In this document: positions 33,848 to 46,789 of the stretch, piece by piece
Layout: each line of letters starts with the position of its first letter
Numbering within the stretch: position 1 is the first letter of the stretch
Assembly (NCBI RefSeq): GCF_000247695.1
Contig: NW_004624865.1
Location: forward strand, 4,346,719 to 4,410,718
Source of the DNA: Heterocephalus glaber
Lineage: Eukaryota > Chordata > Mammalia > Rodentia > Bathyergidae
DNA length: 64,000 bases
Reading direction: 5' to 3'
Notes under the pieces: generated by a model
What the model saw: only the letters and a program-made list of their open reading frames with translations
Told to the model about the DNA's origin: nothing
Databases searched by the model: none
Program-made: the position numbers and the translations under genes

Positions 33848-35050
33848 AAATTGAATGAGTGGGTGGGTGAAGAGAGGATGATGGAGGGCTTGATGGGTGG
33901 CCGGAGATGTGGGTGGGTGGACGGATGGAAAGTAGAGACTGGATGAGCAGATTAAACTGGACAGAGGAATAAGTGGGTGGGTGGGTGGATGGATGGATAG
34001 ATGGATGGATGGATGGATGGATGGATGGATGGGTAGATGGATGGATAAATGGGTAGATGGATGGGTAGATGGATGGATGGATGGGTGGATGAATGGATGA
34101 ATGGATGAATGAAGGATGTATGGGTGGATAGATGATGGATGGATGGATGGGTGGATGAATGGATGAATGGATGNNNNNNNNNNNNNNNNNNNNNNNNNNN
34201 NNNNNNNNNNNNNNNNNNNNNNNNNNNNNNNNNNNNNNNNNNNNNNNNNNNNNNNNNNNNNNNNNNNNNNNNNNNNNNNNNNNNNNNNNNNNNNNNNNNN
34301 NNNNNNNNNNNNNNNNNNNNNNNNNNNNNNNNNNNNNNNNNNNNNNNNNNNNNNNNNNNNNNNNNNNNNNNNNNNNNNNNNNNNNNNNNNNNNNNNNNNN
34401 NNNNNNNNNNNNNNNNNNNNNNNNNNNNNNNNNNNNNNNNNNNNNNNNNNNNNNNNNNNNNNNNNNNNNNNNNNNNNNNNNNNNNNNNNNNNNNNNNNNN
34501 NNNNNNNNNNNNNNNNNNNNNNNNNNNNNNNNNNNNNNNNNNNNNNNNNNNNNNNNNNNNNNNNNNNNNNNNNNNNNNNNNNNNNNNNNNNNNNNNNNNN
34601 NNNNNNNNNNNNNNNNNNNNNNNNNNNNNNNNNNNNNNNNNNNNNNNNNNNNNNNNNNNNNNNNNNNNNNNNNNNNNNNNNNNNNNNNNNNNNNNNNNNN
34701 NNNNNNNNNNNNNNNNNNNNNNNNNNNNNNNNNNNNNNNNNNNNNNNNNNNNNNNNNNNNNNNNNNNNNNNNNNNNNNNNNNNNNNNNNNNNNNNNNNNN
34801 NNNNNNNNNNNNNNNNNNNNNNNNNNNNNNNNNNNNNNNNNNNNNNNNNNNNNNNNNNNNNNNNNNNNNNNNNNNNNNNNNNNNNNNNNNNNNNNNNNNN
34901 NNNNNNNNNNNNNNNNNNNNNNNNNNNNNNNNNNNNNNNNNNNGATGAATGGATGATGGGTGGGTGGATGGATGGATGGATGGATAAGTGGGCAGATGCA
35001 TGAGTAAACAGATAGATGAGAAGATGGATAGGTAGGTGGATGGATGGATT
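33848..35050. repeat. GGAT satellite/microsatellite with assembly gap
   Basis: Tandem (GGAT)n with GGGT, GAAT and AGAT variants on both sides of an N run from 34174 to 34943 (770 bases). At least 430 sequenced bases are repeat. The apparent His-Pro-Ser-Ile protein on the minus strand is the repeat translated. Confidence 0.95.
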
Positions 35051-38000
35051 CAAGAGTTGGCTCTTGGGAGCCTACCAGCATTCCAAGACGCAGAGGTTTC
35101 AGAGATGTGCATGGGCAGTGATGACAGGAGCACAAATGTGGTAGAACAGGGGATGAGCAGAGGACACAGTGTGCAGAGAGGGCGTACAGATCAAGAGGTC
35201 ACACGGGTTGAGTCCCAAGGGATGCACAAGCATCATCCGGGAGCCTGCTTTCCAAACTGACTGCAGCGCCTTTCACCCCACCTGAACTCTCCCAGACACC
35301 AGTTCCAGTTCCTCCCCCCGTAAACCTCAGCAGCGGCCCCTCCCTTTCTCCTGACCAACACTGCTGGGTCACCCTTTCCCCTCAAAAGCGGCCACACAGA
35401 ACAAATGCCTGGGGACACCAAGCTGAACGAGCCGTGCTGGTGGACATTAGCGGGCGAAGGCCCTGGGTCAAAGTCGACCCACAGCTGGAGCCCAAGCTCA
35501 GCCACTCGCCACTCACTGGAAAACAACCGACGACCTCTGCCCTCAGCTTCGGGAAATGACAATACCTGGACAGCAGGACTGCTTAAAGGACAAAGTAAAA
35601 CCGGGCGTGGTGGCGCACACCTGAAATCCCAGCCCTGGGGAGGCTGAGGCAGGAGCATGACTGTGAGTTCAAGGCCTGATCCTAAATTTAACACTGTCTC
35701 AAAAAACAGAAACAACACAGGGCCGGGGATTTAGCTCAGTGGTTTCTTTTGCCGCCTGCTGCACAGGCGCAAGGAAGGACCTCAGTTTGATCACCGGTAC
35801 CAAAAAAAAACCCAACAACAACAACAACAGAAAAGAAAACAGAAATCTGGGGCTCCTATACTACAGGCTGCTGAGTCTAAGACCAAGGAGCGAACAGATT
35901 CGGCAACCGGTGAGGCTCGGCCTGTGCTTCCCAGACGCACCTCTGGCTGTGTCCTTGGGCTTCTGAGGGCACCAAGGCCACCCACGGGCTGATCCACTCC
36001 TCGGGGCCTGGCTCTTAATCCAACCACATTAGGGCTGACCTACCAACTATGGGGACACCAGCGTTCACCAGCCAGTAACTGAGTTAGTCAAGTGTTACGG
36101 GTTTGACCTCAGGTACTGTAATCAATCAGTAAAATTAATTACTTTTTCTTTTCTTTCCTTTTTTGGGGGGTGGGGCATGCTACAGATTGGATTGAGGGGC
36201 TCATGCACACTACAGAAGTGTTACCATTGAGCTACACCTCCAGCCTGCTTCAGGTTTTGTTTCAGTTCTGGTTTGTTCTATATGTGTGTGGCTCGGATTA
36301 TAGGTTTGTGCCATGGCACCCAGCTATCATTACTTTTTGATTTACGTGTGACAATACTTTTTTTGTTTTTGTTTTTTTTTCTGAGACAGGATCTTGCTAT
36401 GTAGTCCACTAGCCCAGGCTGGCCTTGAACTTGCAGGGATCCTCTTGCTTCAGCCTCCTGAGTGAATGGGATGACAGAATGTGCTACCACATGGAGCACA
36501 TGTGACAATAGTATTATGGTTGTGCTTTTTCTAGAAAGCATACTTTCAGAGACACATACAAAAGTTATCTGGAGATGAAAGGATACATCTGAGATTTGCT
36601 TCAAATTAATCAGGCAGAGAAAAGAAAAATGTTGGAGGAGTACAGATAAACAGAATTGTTAAAAGTGTTAATTATTTTTTAGCATGAAAGTGTATATATG
36701 GAAGTTCATTATTCTCTTTTCTTTTGCGTGTGTTAAAATTTTTCCATAGAAAAAGGATTAAAAAATTTTTCTTTGGTTGTTTTGAGACAAGCTGTCACTA
36801 TGCAGCCCAGGTTGACCTTGACTCATAGTGATCCTCCTGTCTCAGCCTCCTGAGTGCTGGTATTACAGCTGTGCACCACCATGCCCAGCTGGGTTAAATT
36901 TTTTTTAAGTGGGTTTAGCCCTAGAATCTTCAGACAATCTGGGGGGAAATGATAATTCCTGGCAAATCACGGTAAAGGGAAATAACTCAGTGTGGGCTCT
37001 GGGATGGAGATTTCTCTGTGTCCCAGGGACACCTCGGTGGACATTTGGGCCGGTGGTGACAGCAGAAATACTCTGATGAGCAATGATCTGAAGTGGTGCA
37101 GATCCAGAAGGAAAATGTCCTCTTCCATGCTGCCAGAGCCAGATCTCTAGAGCTGACACTGCCCGTACAAGAACGCTTTGTTTTGTTTTCTTTCCATCTA
37201 AATTTGGGCTGAGACTACACTGTCCTGGAAGATGACTCTCCGTTCTGGGAGGGCTCCAATGTGTCCTGCACACAGCTGCCACTGGGGGCGGGGGAGGTGT
37301 GCAGCCGAAGGCCAAGCCAGACTGGGACCAGCGTGGCTGCAGGGGCTCAAGTGACACTCCGGGGGCTGGGCCAATGTCAGACCTGTGCACTCCGGATACA
37401 GACAGGAGACCCGAGGCGGACCAGGCCTCCCCCAGATGGAAGGAGCAGGAGCTTTTCCTGGAGGAAATAAAAATTCCCACTGACAAGAATCCTCACAGAG
37501 GACCGGAGAGGAGTGAAACTAGACTAGGATTGAGCGCAGGACAAGGGCAGGGGGACCCGGCAGGAAAGCCCAGGCAGGGTTATTCCCCCCCACCCACCGT
37601 CTGTCAGAAGACAGCAGACCCCAGTCACACTGGTTACAGGGCTTCCAGGGCTAATGGCATCAATGCGTTATGATAAAGAACACAGCAGTTTGCCGGGTAT
37701 GGTGGCGCACGCCTGGCATCCCAGCACTCGGGAGGCTGAGGCAGGAGGATCTCTGGAGTTCAAGGCCACCCAGGTCTCCAAAGCAGAAGACGGTACTGAG
37801 CAGTAGGAGGCCACTTGGGGAAGTGACAGTGGCCTGGCACGAAGCTCCCATCTTGGTTAAAATAACCCCCATTTCCCAGCACCGCCCATATCAGGCAAGG
37901 CCTTTGAGCTCCTAAGATGCAGCACCCTACCACTATTGCTTTCTCCCTTTCTAGATTTTTGCAGTGTTGAAGGTTGAACCCAGGGCCTTCACACTGAGGT

Positions 38001-41000
38001 CCACCCCCAGCCCTTTCTATCTTGAGCCAGGGTCTCACTAAGTTACTAAGTTTCCCCAGGCTGGGCTTGAACTTGAGATCCTTCTGCCTCAGCCTTCCAG
38101 GTCCCAGGTACACACTGGGTACAACATGGCCAAAACTTTGGCCCTCGAGCGCCTCCTCTCCGCCGAGAGGTGAGGGAGGGAAGGCCGAAAGGGCTGTCTG
38201 ACACCTCTGCCATCCCCAGGCCACTCGGCCCTGCGTGGGTTAAACAAATTCCCTCTGTCAGCGGCCCCCAGTCCGCTGTCTTCTGACTACGCAGTGCTGG
38301 CGCCTTGCAGAAATGCCGTCCCGGTCCCGGGGGGAGCCTGGTGCTCAGGGGGAACGGTGGGCGCCGACTCCTGCAGCTCTGCCTCTTCCCCGCGCTGCCT
38401 CGATGTCCCCAGCACCTGGCGCGCTCCCGGGACTCGAATCTCACCTCCCTCTCAGGCACTGGGACGGCCAGGCCCTCTGACCTGCGCCCCGCCTCCTCGG
38501 CAGGCTGGAGCCCTCAGCCCTGAGACCAGGAAGGCGGAGCAGGGCCATTGCTAGCTTCGCTCTGGCTGTGCAAGCCTCGCCAGATGTTTTTGGGGTCACC
38601 GAGTCTGCGGGGTCGGGGAGGCTTCCAACTCCCCCCCAGGACTTCTGGCCGCATGCACAGCTGTCACCCCACCTACTATCCTTCCCCCCAGTTTATTAGC
38701 ACAGACTCCATTTCTAGCCCAGCATGGTGGTGCATACCCAGACCGGCCTCAAACTTTCTGCGATCCTCCTGCCTCAGCCTCCTGAGGGTTGAGATGACAG
38801 GCGTGTGCCACCACGCCCAGCTCTATGATGGGACAAATTTAAGCACTCAGAGCAATAGATGCACAGTTATGTGGTGTACGCGTAAACATGGGAGCAGGGA
38901 GGTGGCGTGCCACATGGCCGAGTGTCCTCTTGGGGATGAAGGGATTTTACCTTAACAGGAATGTTTGTATCTTACCATTGGGGCCTTGGGCAATGAGGGG
39001 CTCGAGAGCAGAAGGGGAGAAGGGTGTCTACGGCCCCCACACAACTAGGACATTGCCTCTTGATCCTTCGGAAATGTTTCACCAGCTGCCTCTGCGGGCT
39101 CCTTTTTCTGCTTTCTTTCCTGGTTAGCAAGGAGGCTCAGTACCTGAAGCAGGGAAGCCCGGTGGCACCAGCAGGACTTAGTCTTTTGGGGTGTGTTTGT
39201 TTGTTTTAAGACAGGGTCTTGCTAAATTGCCCAAACTGGCCAAATGTGGTGGTGCACGCCTGTCATCCCAGCACTCAGGAGGCTGAGGCAGGGGGATGGC
39301 AGTGAGTTTGAGGCCAGCCTGGGCTACACAGTGAGCTCCAGGACAGCCTGAACTGCATAGCGAGTCCCTATCTCAAAAAAGCAAACCAAAAATCAGAGTT
39401 TGACAGAACTCTCCACTTCCTCTGTTCGAGTTCTTGTGGGGTCTTTTTCATCTGACATTGCCCCAGAGGGGTGCAGCGGGCGGAAGTCCCACCTGCACCC
39501 CTCACTGAGCACACTGATGGCTTGCGATGTAGCTCAGTGACAGGGTGTGCACCTCCTGCGCCAAAGCCTGGGATTCAAGACCTACCACCACTAGAAATAG
39601 AAATTAAGTGAGTAATGCCGCAACTGTACTAATAAAGTAACAATCTGTTGTGCAAATGATACTTTTCAATAGTTCCTGGAAAGGAAACATGTAATATTAT
39701 TTGCAATATCTTAGTTGCTACAATAAAAATACCTGACCAACCAACCAAAAAAGGTAACAATACTATTTCAATTTTTTTAAAGCAATAATTCCAGCCAGGC
39801 GTGGTGGTATATGCCAGTAATTCCAGCATTCTGGGAGGCTGAGGCAAGAAGGTTGCAAATTCAAGGCCAGCCTGGGCAACTTAATGACTTTCTGAGACCT
39901 GTCTCAAAATAAAAATAAAAAAGATCTGGGGATGTGGCTCAAGCCCCAGAGCTGGGGGATCCTGTCAAAGGGTATCTGTTACCTTCAGTTACCAAGATTT
40001 GTGTAGTAAGCATTCACGGTAATGAGACGGCTAAAGGTTCCTAGCAGAGCCACAGGAAAATTATATGTACTACATAATAACCCTTTTCAAAATAAAATGT
40101 ATATATGGCACATTACAAATTCAGGAAGAACCTCCCAAAATGCTAATCATGCATGCACCTCTAAGGTGGTGGAATTCATGTTTTCTTTTGTAATCCTCCG
40201 TTTTATGACTTTTCTGGAATGACAGAATTTTTAAAATCTGAAGAAAAGGCCTGTTTTCTTTTGATCAGGTAAGGAAGCCGAAGCATTCTCCTGTGAACAA
40301 AATAGAGGTGCGGATGTGGTCGGTGGCTGAGGCCAACATTCCAGATGGGATCCCGCCCAGAAGGAGCAGGGACTCAGGGGCCCTCCCACCGCGAAGCAGT
40401 GGACAGGGGACAGGGCCAGCACAGCGAGCAGAGCGTCTTTGGTCTTTGATGTCACTGTGGCTGTCAGACTGCACAGTGAGCTGGGAACAAAAGGTCATTT
40501 TTGTGCCGGCTGCCGCCAGGCCTGGCTGCAACCTTTTGATTCCCGGCCTGACCCCGCACCCGCACACAAAGACCACATTCCCGCTCCATATTCAGCCCAG
40601 GAGAGCAAAAAAAAAAATTTCTCCTTGGCTGGCTTTGTGTTTTGGTGACCCAACTGCTGCAAGAATGGAATTCTGGAAGGACAAGAACAAAAGAGCGATC
40701 TTCCACAATCGGTTGTGGAGCCTTTTGGGGTATGTGGGTTACAGATACATTTCCGCTTAACTTTCTTTTTCTTTTCTTTTTTTTTTCCCTCCAAGGAACG
40801 CATCTGTGTGATAAAACATTTTAAAAATCAAAAGTAATTTTAAACAGTGGAAATACACCGCTTCCAAACGCAGGCAGCAGTTCCCCGGGCTCAGGAGGCT
40901 GCGTTTAAAGAGGCAGCGCCGGGAGCTGGGGCTGTGGCAGGGTAGGGACATCACCCCAGAGTTGACAGCTAAAATTAGCCAGCACTTTGGGGGGGTGGCA

Positions 41001-41038
41001 GCTCCGGAGTCAGCCCGCTGAGCCATGGCTGGCCACAA

Positions 41039-41051
41039 GGTCAACTTCACC
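41039..41051. promoter_or_regulatory. ERE-like site (9 of 10)
   Basis: GGTCAACTTCACC, one mismatch; a further half-site AGGTCA follows 6 bases on. Confidence 0.3.
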
Positions 41052-41584
41052 CTGCAGGTCAGGGTGCCCCAGATTGGCTGGGACACTAAATGTCACCCCA
41101 CCCAGCAGGGGCAGTCTGGCTGGCCAGATGCCCGGCAGCAGGGGACTTGAACTATGCTGGCAGCCAGCCCCTGACTAACCCGACACCTAGTCCTGACCCG
41201 CCGCCATGTCCCTAAGCTGAGCAGACCTGGGGCAGCTCGGAAAGCCTAGGATTGGCTTTCTAGACGTACAGAAAGTCTCAGATTTAGGGTACAGACTGTA
41301 GATACTGTCACGATTATTTGACTCCACTATCAAAGCTTTTCTTTTCTTTTTTCTGTACTGGGGATCGAACTCGGGACCTTGCACTTGCGAGGCAGGTGGC
41401 AGAACCACTGAGCTAAATCCCTAGCCCCTCCCAGCCCTTTTTTTTTTTTTAGTTTTTATTTGGAGACAGGGTCTTGCTAAGTTACTAAATTACGTAGGCT
41501 GGGCTCCAGTTTGGGAACCTCTTGCCTCAGCCTCCCAGAGTGCTGGGATTATAGGTGTGCACCGCCACACCTGGCTATATCCGT

Positions 41585-43130
41585 TCTTAAAATCAATAAA
41601 TCAATGCAAAAGAAATTTAGTGGAAGACAGCCTTCTGACAAACAGTGCCAGAGAAACTGGGCATCCATACACAAAGAATGAACCTTAGCCTAATCCTTAA
41701 TACCTTATACAAAAATTAACTCACAATGGACCACAAATTTACATGTAAAACATAAAACCATATATATATACATTTTTTTTTTTGGTACCAGGGATCGAAC
41801 TCGGGTCCTTGAGTTTGTGCAGCAGGTGGTGAAACCACTGAGCTAAATGTCTGGCCTCAACATTTTTTAAAATAAAATATTTTCATGATCTAGGGCTAGT
41901 CAAGGTTTTCAAATTTGACATCAAAAGCATGACCCATAAAAAATTGAGATACTGGAGCTAGACATAGTGGTGAATGCCTATAATTGAAGCTACTCAGGAG
42001 GCTGAGGCAGGAAGATCCCAAATTCAAGCCCCATCTAGAAACTTAGCAAATTAGCAAGACCCTGTCTCAAAATTAAAAATTTTAAAAGGGCTAGGGATGT
42101 AGCTTAATGATAGAATCCTTGCCTAGCATGTGTGAGACTGTGATGTTTGGGTTCAATCCCCAATATTGCAACAACAACAACAAAAGTTGATACTTTAGAT
42201 TTCTTTAAATTAAAAAGTTTTATTCTGAAAGAGAACCTGTTTAGGGAAAGAAATGAAAGGCTACAGAATGGAAGAAAATATCTGCAAACTACACATCCAA
42301 AATATTTGCTTCAAGATGTATCCCAGGAGGCCTGGACTATTTTTTGGTTTTGTTTTCATTCAGTTTTTGGTTTTTTGAAACAAGGTTTCTCTCTGTAGCT
42401 CAGGCTGCCTTGAACTCACTATGCAGCCCATGATGGCCTCAAACTTGTGGTGATCCTCCTGCCTCAGCCTCCCGAGTGCTAGAATTACAGGTGTGCATCA
42501 TCACGCCCGGCTGCCTGGGCTATTTTTTAAACTCTCAAATCTCACTAGTAAAACAAAACACAATAATCCAACTCAAAAGGGTGCAAAAGACATGTAGAGA
42601 CAAATAGGATAAAGACATGACAAAAAAAAACCCATAGAAAATTGTGCAACGTCATGAATGGAAGGGAAACCCTAGCAGCACAAGACTCAGTATATACCTG
42701 TCAGAAGAGCTGAAATAAAAATACCCGATGCTGGCAAACCCACAGAGAAACCTTACACTCACTCTTTAGCTTTATTCATTCATAATGGCCCCAAACCAGA
42801 AGCATCAAGATGTACTATGTATATGTACCCATTTTCCAAGATGATGATAATTATCATGTATCACAATCATACCAATAAAAAGTTTTTTAAAAAACTGGAA
42901 ATAGATCATCCTTCAGCAGGTTAATGATTAAATAGACTGCAGTACATCCATGCCATGGAATAGTACTCAGCCATAAAAAAGCATGAACTACTGATATTTA
43001 AGCATCTTAAATGAATTTCCAGGGAATTGCTCTGAGTAGAGGAATGGAGCAATTTTAAAAGGTCACACACTATTTAATCCTATTTATTATCATTTTAATT
43101 AACAAAATTATAAAAATAGAGAACAGATCA
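41585..43130 (+). mobile_element. Old L1 body (ORF2 3' part), broken by later SINEs
   Basis: Successive blocks match the 3' part of L1 ORF2 in order: GAGAAACTGGGCATCCATAC, CTACAGAATGGAAGAAAATA-TCTGCAAACTA, AGGATAAAGACATGAC, ACCTGTCAGAAGAGCTGAA, GATGCTGGCAAACCCACAG and ATGGAATAGTACTCAGCCAT. Interrupted by an ID-like (minus, 41773-41857), a B1-dID (plus, 41960-42180) and a B1 (minus, 42370-42515). The interruptions show it is older than the SINEs. Confidence 0.85.
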
Positions 43131-43214
43131 TCACTGGCCAGAGCTCACTGATGTGGACCTGAAATAGCTACAGTTACAGAAGAGCAGCTTCCAACATCTT
43201 TGCTGAAAAAGAAC

Positions 43215-43845
43215 TACAAGGGGTGATCAAAAATATGATGACTGTTTAACCTTTAAAAATTTTACACATTGGCCAGGGATTTAGCCCAGTGGTGCCGTAC
43301 CTGCCTCGCGAGCACAAGGTCCTGAGTGTGATCCCCAGTACTATAAAAAAAAAAATTAACACACTGACACACTGCCATGAATTCTCCCCACTTTGAACAC
43401 ACTCACCCCATCGTCCTTGCCACTTTCTGCAGCAACTCTGGAGTCCTCTTTCCTGAGGGTCTTTAGCTGCCCTGTCCTGGCTGCCTCCATGTTCTGAATG
43501 GATTCAAAACGTCTCCCTTTTGTGGTCATTTTGACTTTGGGGAAGAGCAGGAAGTCACACGGTGCCAGATCCGGTGACTAAGGTGGATGAGGACACAGCG
43601 TCGTGTGTTTATGAGCTGCCTGTCTGTGGGATGGCGCTCGGCAGCAGCAGTCACTGTATTTGTGACCACACCTGGTAAAGACCCTCAGGACAGAGGACTC
43701 CAGAGCTGCTGCAGGAAGCGGTGAGGACGATGGGATGAGTGTGTGCAAAGTGAGGGGAGGATTTTGAGGGGGATTTGGGACTATGTGTTTTTTACTGCAA
43801 TATTTTTTAAATGTAAACACACAGTTTTTTTCAATCCCGCCTCAT
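43215..43845 (-). mobile_element. Tc1/mariner composite: complete relic plus inverted partial copy
   Basis: Starts GGGGTGATCAAAAATATGAT and reaches the opposite terminal repeat TTGTGACCACACC near 43672, giving one relic in antisense (with an ID-like SINE inside at 43271-43355). It is followed without a gap by an inverted C-terminal fragment ending TTTTTCAATCCCGCCTCA near 43842. The join is the same as at about 2950. Confidence 0.8.
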
Positions 43846-45033
43846 GCTCTGCACCTGACTGAACCAGAGTTACACTGTTGCATGAGAGCTTTGTAAGAGT
43901 TTACCATTGGAGATGTTGCATAAAGGGTGCACAAGATCTCTGCTTCATTTCTTTGCATATAAACCTATATTACCTCAAAATAAAAATTTTAACAAAGATA
44001 ATAAATAAATGATATACATCATTTTTAAGGACCATCTACCTCCAGCCACAGGAGCAGCACCGAGTCCCTGGCTCCAGACTCTGGCTTTGTCCCTGACCCT
44101 GAGGGCAGGTGTTGCTGCTCTTGTGCTGCCTGTGAGAATCTCCCAGGACTCTGCAGCCTTTTCCCATATTATTGGGGTTAGAGGGGCGGAGCCGGCGCCT
44201 TCACACATGCAAACACCCCGAAACAGACCAAGGCTTCACTCTCAGCCAGGAATTTCTGTCTCCATCCCTGGCGAGCCAATCATAGGACGCAGACCACTGG
44301 TGACACCAGCCAAGATCCGAGAGGTAGACACACCCCAGTGCATGGAGTCGGCACCCACGCAGCCAGTGGCAGGTGCGGCGGGTGCTCTCCCCACTGGCCC
44401 AAGTTCCAAACACACTGCTAGTTAGTTATATGTGAGGTGCTGGGAACAGCACATGATCCCAACTTTATTTGCTTCATTAGTTGGGGTTGTTTCATTTCGT
44501 TTTGTTTTGTTGAGACAGGATCTCACTATGCAGTCCAGGCTGGCCTCAAATTCCCAGCGATCCTCATGCCTCAGCCTCCTGAACGCTGAGATTACAGGCA
44601 GGGGCCACCACGCCTGGCAGATCACCACTATTTAAAAAGATGTAGGTTAGGGCTGGGGATGTCTAGCATTCAGGAGACCTGGGTGTGAGCTCCAGTACCG
44701 CAAAAATAATTAATTGATTGGTTGGTTGACAGATTGGTAAGGCAAAATTAAAAGATGTAGGATTTTCAACACTGAAAGGAAAGACCAACTAAGGACCCTT
44801 CTTCTGGCCATTTCTCAGATGGAGAGGACTTAATCCTTTGGCCGACAGAACTGGGCTTTCTGGTTTCTGTAGCTCCAAGAGGGGGTCCTCTGCCTTCATC
44901 TTCTAGTATCAGCTTCCCTCCTGTCTGCTCGCCAGAAGTGAGAGCAGAGAGGGTCTTGACTGAGCAGAAAGCACGCATTTCTGAAAGCTCACATTTTTGG
45001 AGGACATATTTTCTTCTTAAAATTTTAGTTTGA

Positions 45034-45107
45034 GGGGCTGGGGATTTAGCTCAGTGGCTTTGCAAGCACAAGGTCCTTAGTTCGATTCCCAGTACCAAAA
45101 AAAAAAA
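45034..45107 (+). mobile_element. ID-like SINE ending in an assembly gap
   Basis: GGGGCTGGGGATTTAGCTCA start and AGTTCGATTCCCAGTACC end, with a short internal deletion after AGTGG. Its A tail runs into the gap, which probably broke assembly. Confidence 0.9.
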
Positions 45108-45472
45108 NNNNNNNNNNNNNNNNNNNNNNNNNNNNNNNNNNNNNNNNNNNNNNNNNNNNNNNNNNNNNNNNNNNNNNNNNNNNNNNNNNNNNNNNNNNNN
45201 NNNNNNNNNNNNNNNNNNNNNNNNNNNNNNNNNNNNNNNNNNNNNNNNNNNNNNNNNNNNNNNNNNNNNNNNNNNNNNNNNNNNNNNNNNNNNNNNNNNN
45301 NNNNNNNNNNNNNNNNNNNNNNNNNNNNNNNNNNNNNNNNNNNNNNNNNNNNNNNNNNNNNNNNNNNNNNNNNNNNNNNNNNNNNNNNNNNNNNNNNNNN
45401 NNNNNNNNNNNNNNNNNNNNNNNNNNNNNNNNNNNNNNNNNNNNNNNNNNNNNNNNNNNNNNNNNNNNNNNN
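45108..45472. other. Assembly gap (365 N)
   Basis: Run of N between an ID-like SINE tail and a B1 SINE; a SINE-on-SINE cluster is the likely content. Confidence 0.98.
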
Positions 45473-46723
45473 GGTCTGGGCTTGAATTTACTAAGTAGCT
45501 CAGGCTGGCCCAGAACTCACAACATCCCTCCTGCCTCAGCCTTCAGAGGGCTGAGGTGTGCACCACCATGCCCCAGCTTGAATTTTCAAACCTTTTATTA
45601 GCTCTGTTTTGAGTCAGCCTCAGAATATGCTGGAATCTCTAAATAGCTAAAATGTTGAAGCTCCAAACTGAACACAGATTTAAAAAAAAAAAAAGAAAGA
45701 AAAGAGTTTCTAAGGTTCAACAAATGAACATATGCAATGCTGTAGGTCAGGAGCTTGGTGAATTGCTTACTACGTGAAAGAAAGAGCAACCAACTTTCTA
45801 TTAAGCATGGAAACCTTTAACAGGCTCTATGAGGCTGTAAACTTCCATACTAAAAATGAGACCAAAATGCAGATATTTATAAGTCTAGCTTCAAATTTCC
45901 AGCCCAGTAAAATATTTCAAGTATTGGACTTGTATTAAAAATATCTGACCCAGGCCTGGTGGCGCATGCCTGTTATCCCAGCACTCAGGAGGCTGAGGCA
46001 GGAGGATCGCTGCAGGACGGGGGCCAGCCTGGGCTGCAAAGTGAGTTCAAGGCTGGCCTGAGCTAAATAGCGAGACACTGTCTCAAAAAAAAATCTGAAA
46101 CCACAAATAAACCATCGGAAACCACCTGTGGTAACCAGAAAGGTGTGGGTGGAATTCAGCCTGCGCTGGCTTCTGCCCACATTAAAGACTGGAGTCTCAG
46201 AATAAAGAAGAAACCCTCACCCTGCTATCTGGGCTGCAAATGGCACAGGACGTAATGCGAGCTCTCGCGAACCGTATTTAGAAGCTTCTGTCCCTTCTCT
46301 GCCTTCCACGAAGCTGCTGCACCTTTGAAATTTGGTTTTTGTTTCCTAGAAACAAACGTTCGCAGGGAGCACAATGAATTGGTAATAAACAATTCTGGGA
46401 ATCTCCCGGGACATCTAAGAAACCCAAGAACACAGCTAGAAGCCGGATCCTGTTTCCGTTGAGACGCCCGTGCACTTTTTCTTTCTTTTTTTTTTTTGCA
46501 AAGTTCTGCAAACTAGAGGCCAACACAGCGACGAAAGCGCAGAATCCCCTGGCCTGCCATCCCTCGCTAGGCAAGGCGTGAAAGCGCCCTTCCTGGGTGG
46601 AAAGTGTTTATTCAAGAGAAATTTACACATTTATTGTTTTAAAGCGATAATAAAAAAAAAACCTTTCAGACCCTTAAGTAACACTTGGCTCGACAATAAA
46701 AGTTGATTAAAGAAAACCTGCAG

Positions 46724-46732
46724 TATATAAAG
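46724..46732 (+). promoter_or_regulatory. TATA-box-like element at CpG island edge
   Basis: TATATAAAG on the plus strand immediately left of the 46.8 kb CpG island. It would set a rightward start near 46755, towards E2F6 and opposite to GREB1. Confidence 0.35.
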
Positions 46733-46752
46733 TCGGTGTTCTCTTTCCTGCC

Positions 46753-46765
46753 GGTCCCCATGACC
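46753..46765. promoter_or_regulatory. ERE-like site (9 of 10)
   Basis: GGTCCCCATGACC, one mismatch in the left half. It lies between the TATA-like element and the CpG island. Confidence 0.35.
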
Positions 46766-46789
46766 AGGGATCAAAAGAACATTCCCAGC

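Larger units (their letters stand above)
35051..46700. repeat. Intergenic region with SINEs, old L1 and mariner
   Basis: B1, plus, 35597-35710; ID-like, plus, 35720-35812; dID-like, minus, 36160-36245; B1s, minus, 36368-36500 and 36775-36893; B1, plus, 37690-37775; B1-dID, minus, 37955-38115; B1 fragments 38716-38822 and 39195-39235; B1, plus, 39236-39385; dID-like 39520-39600; B1-dID, plus, 39790-39955; ID-like, minus, 41338-41430; B1, minus, 41440-41575; B1, minus, 44505-44625; B1, minus, 45473-45590; B1, plus, 45945-46092. 35050-35590, 36900-37680, 38120-38700, 40000-41330, 43850-44500 and 46100-46700 are unique with nothing recognised. Confidence 0.7.

Noticed and set aside
33813..35135. 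Long His-Pro-Ser-Ile open frames across the GGAT repeat
   Set aside because: Direct translation of the tetranucleotide array, including undefined residues from the N gap.
40970..41180. Short plus-strand frame with a good start context near 41025
   Set aside because: No known similarity, short, and not flanked by convincing splice sites.
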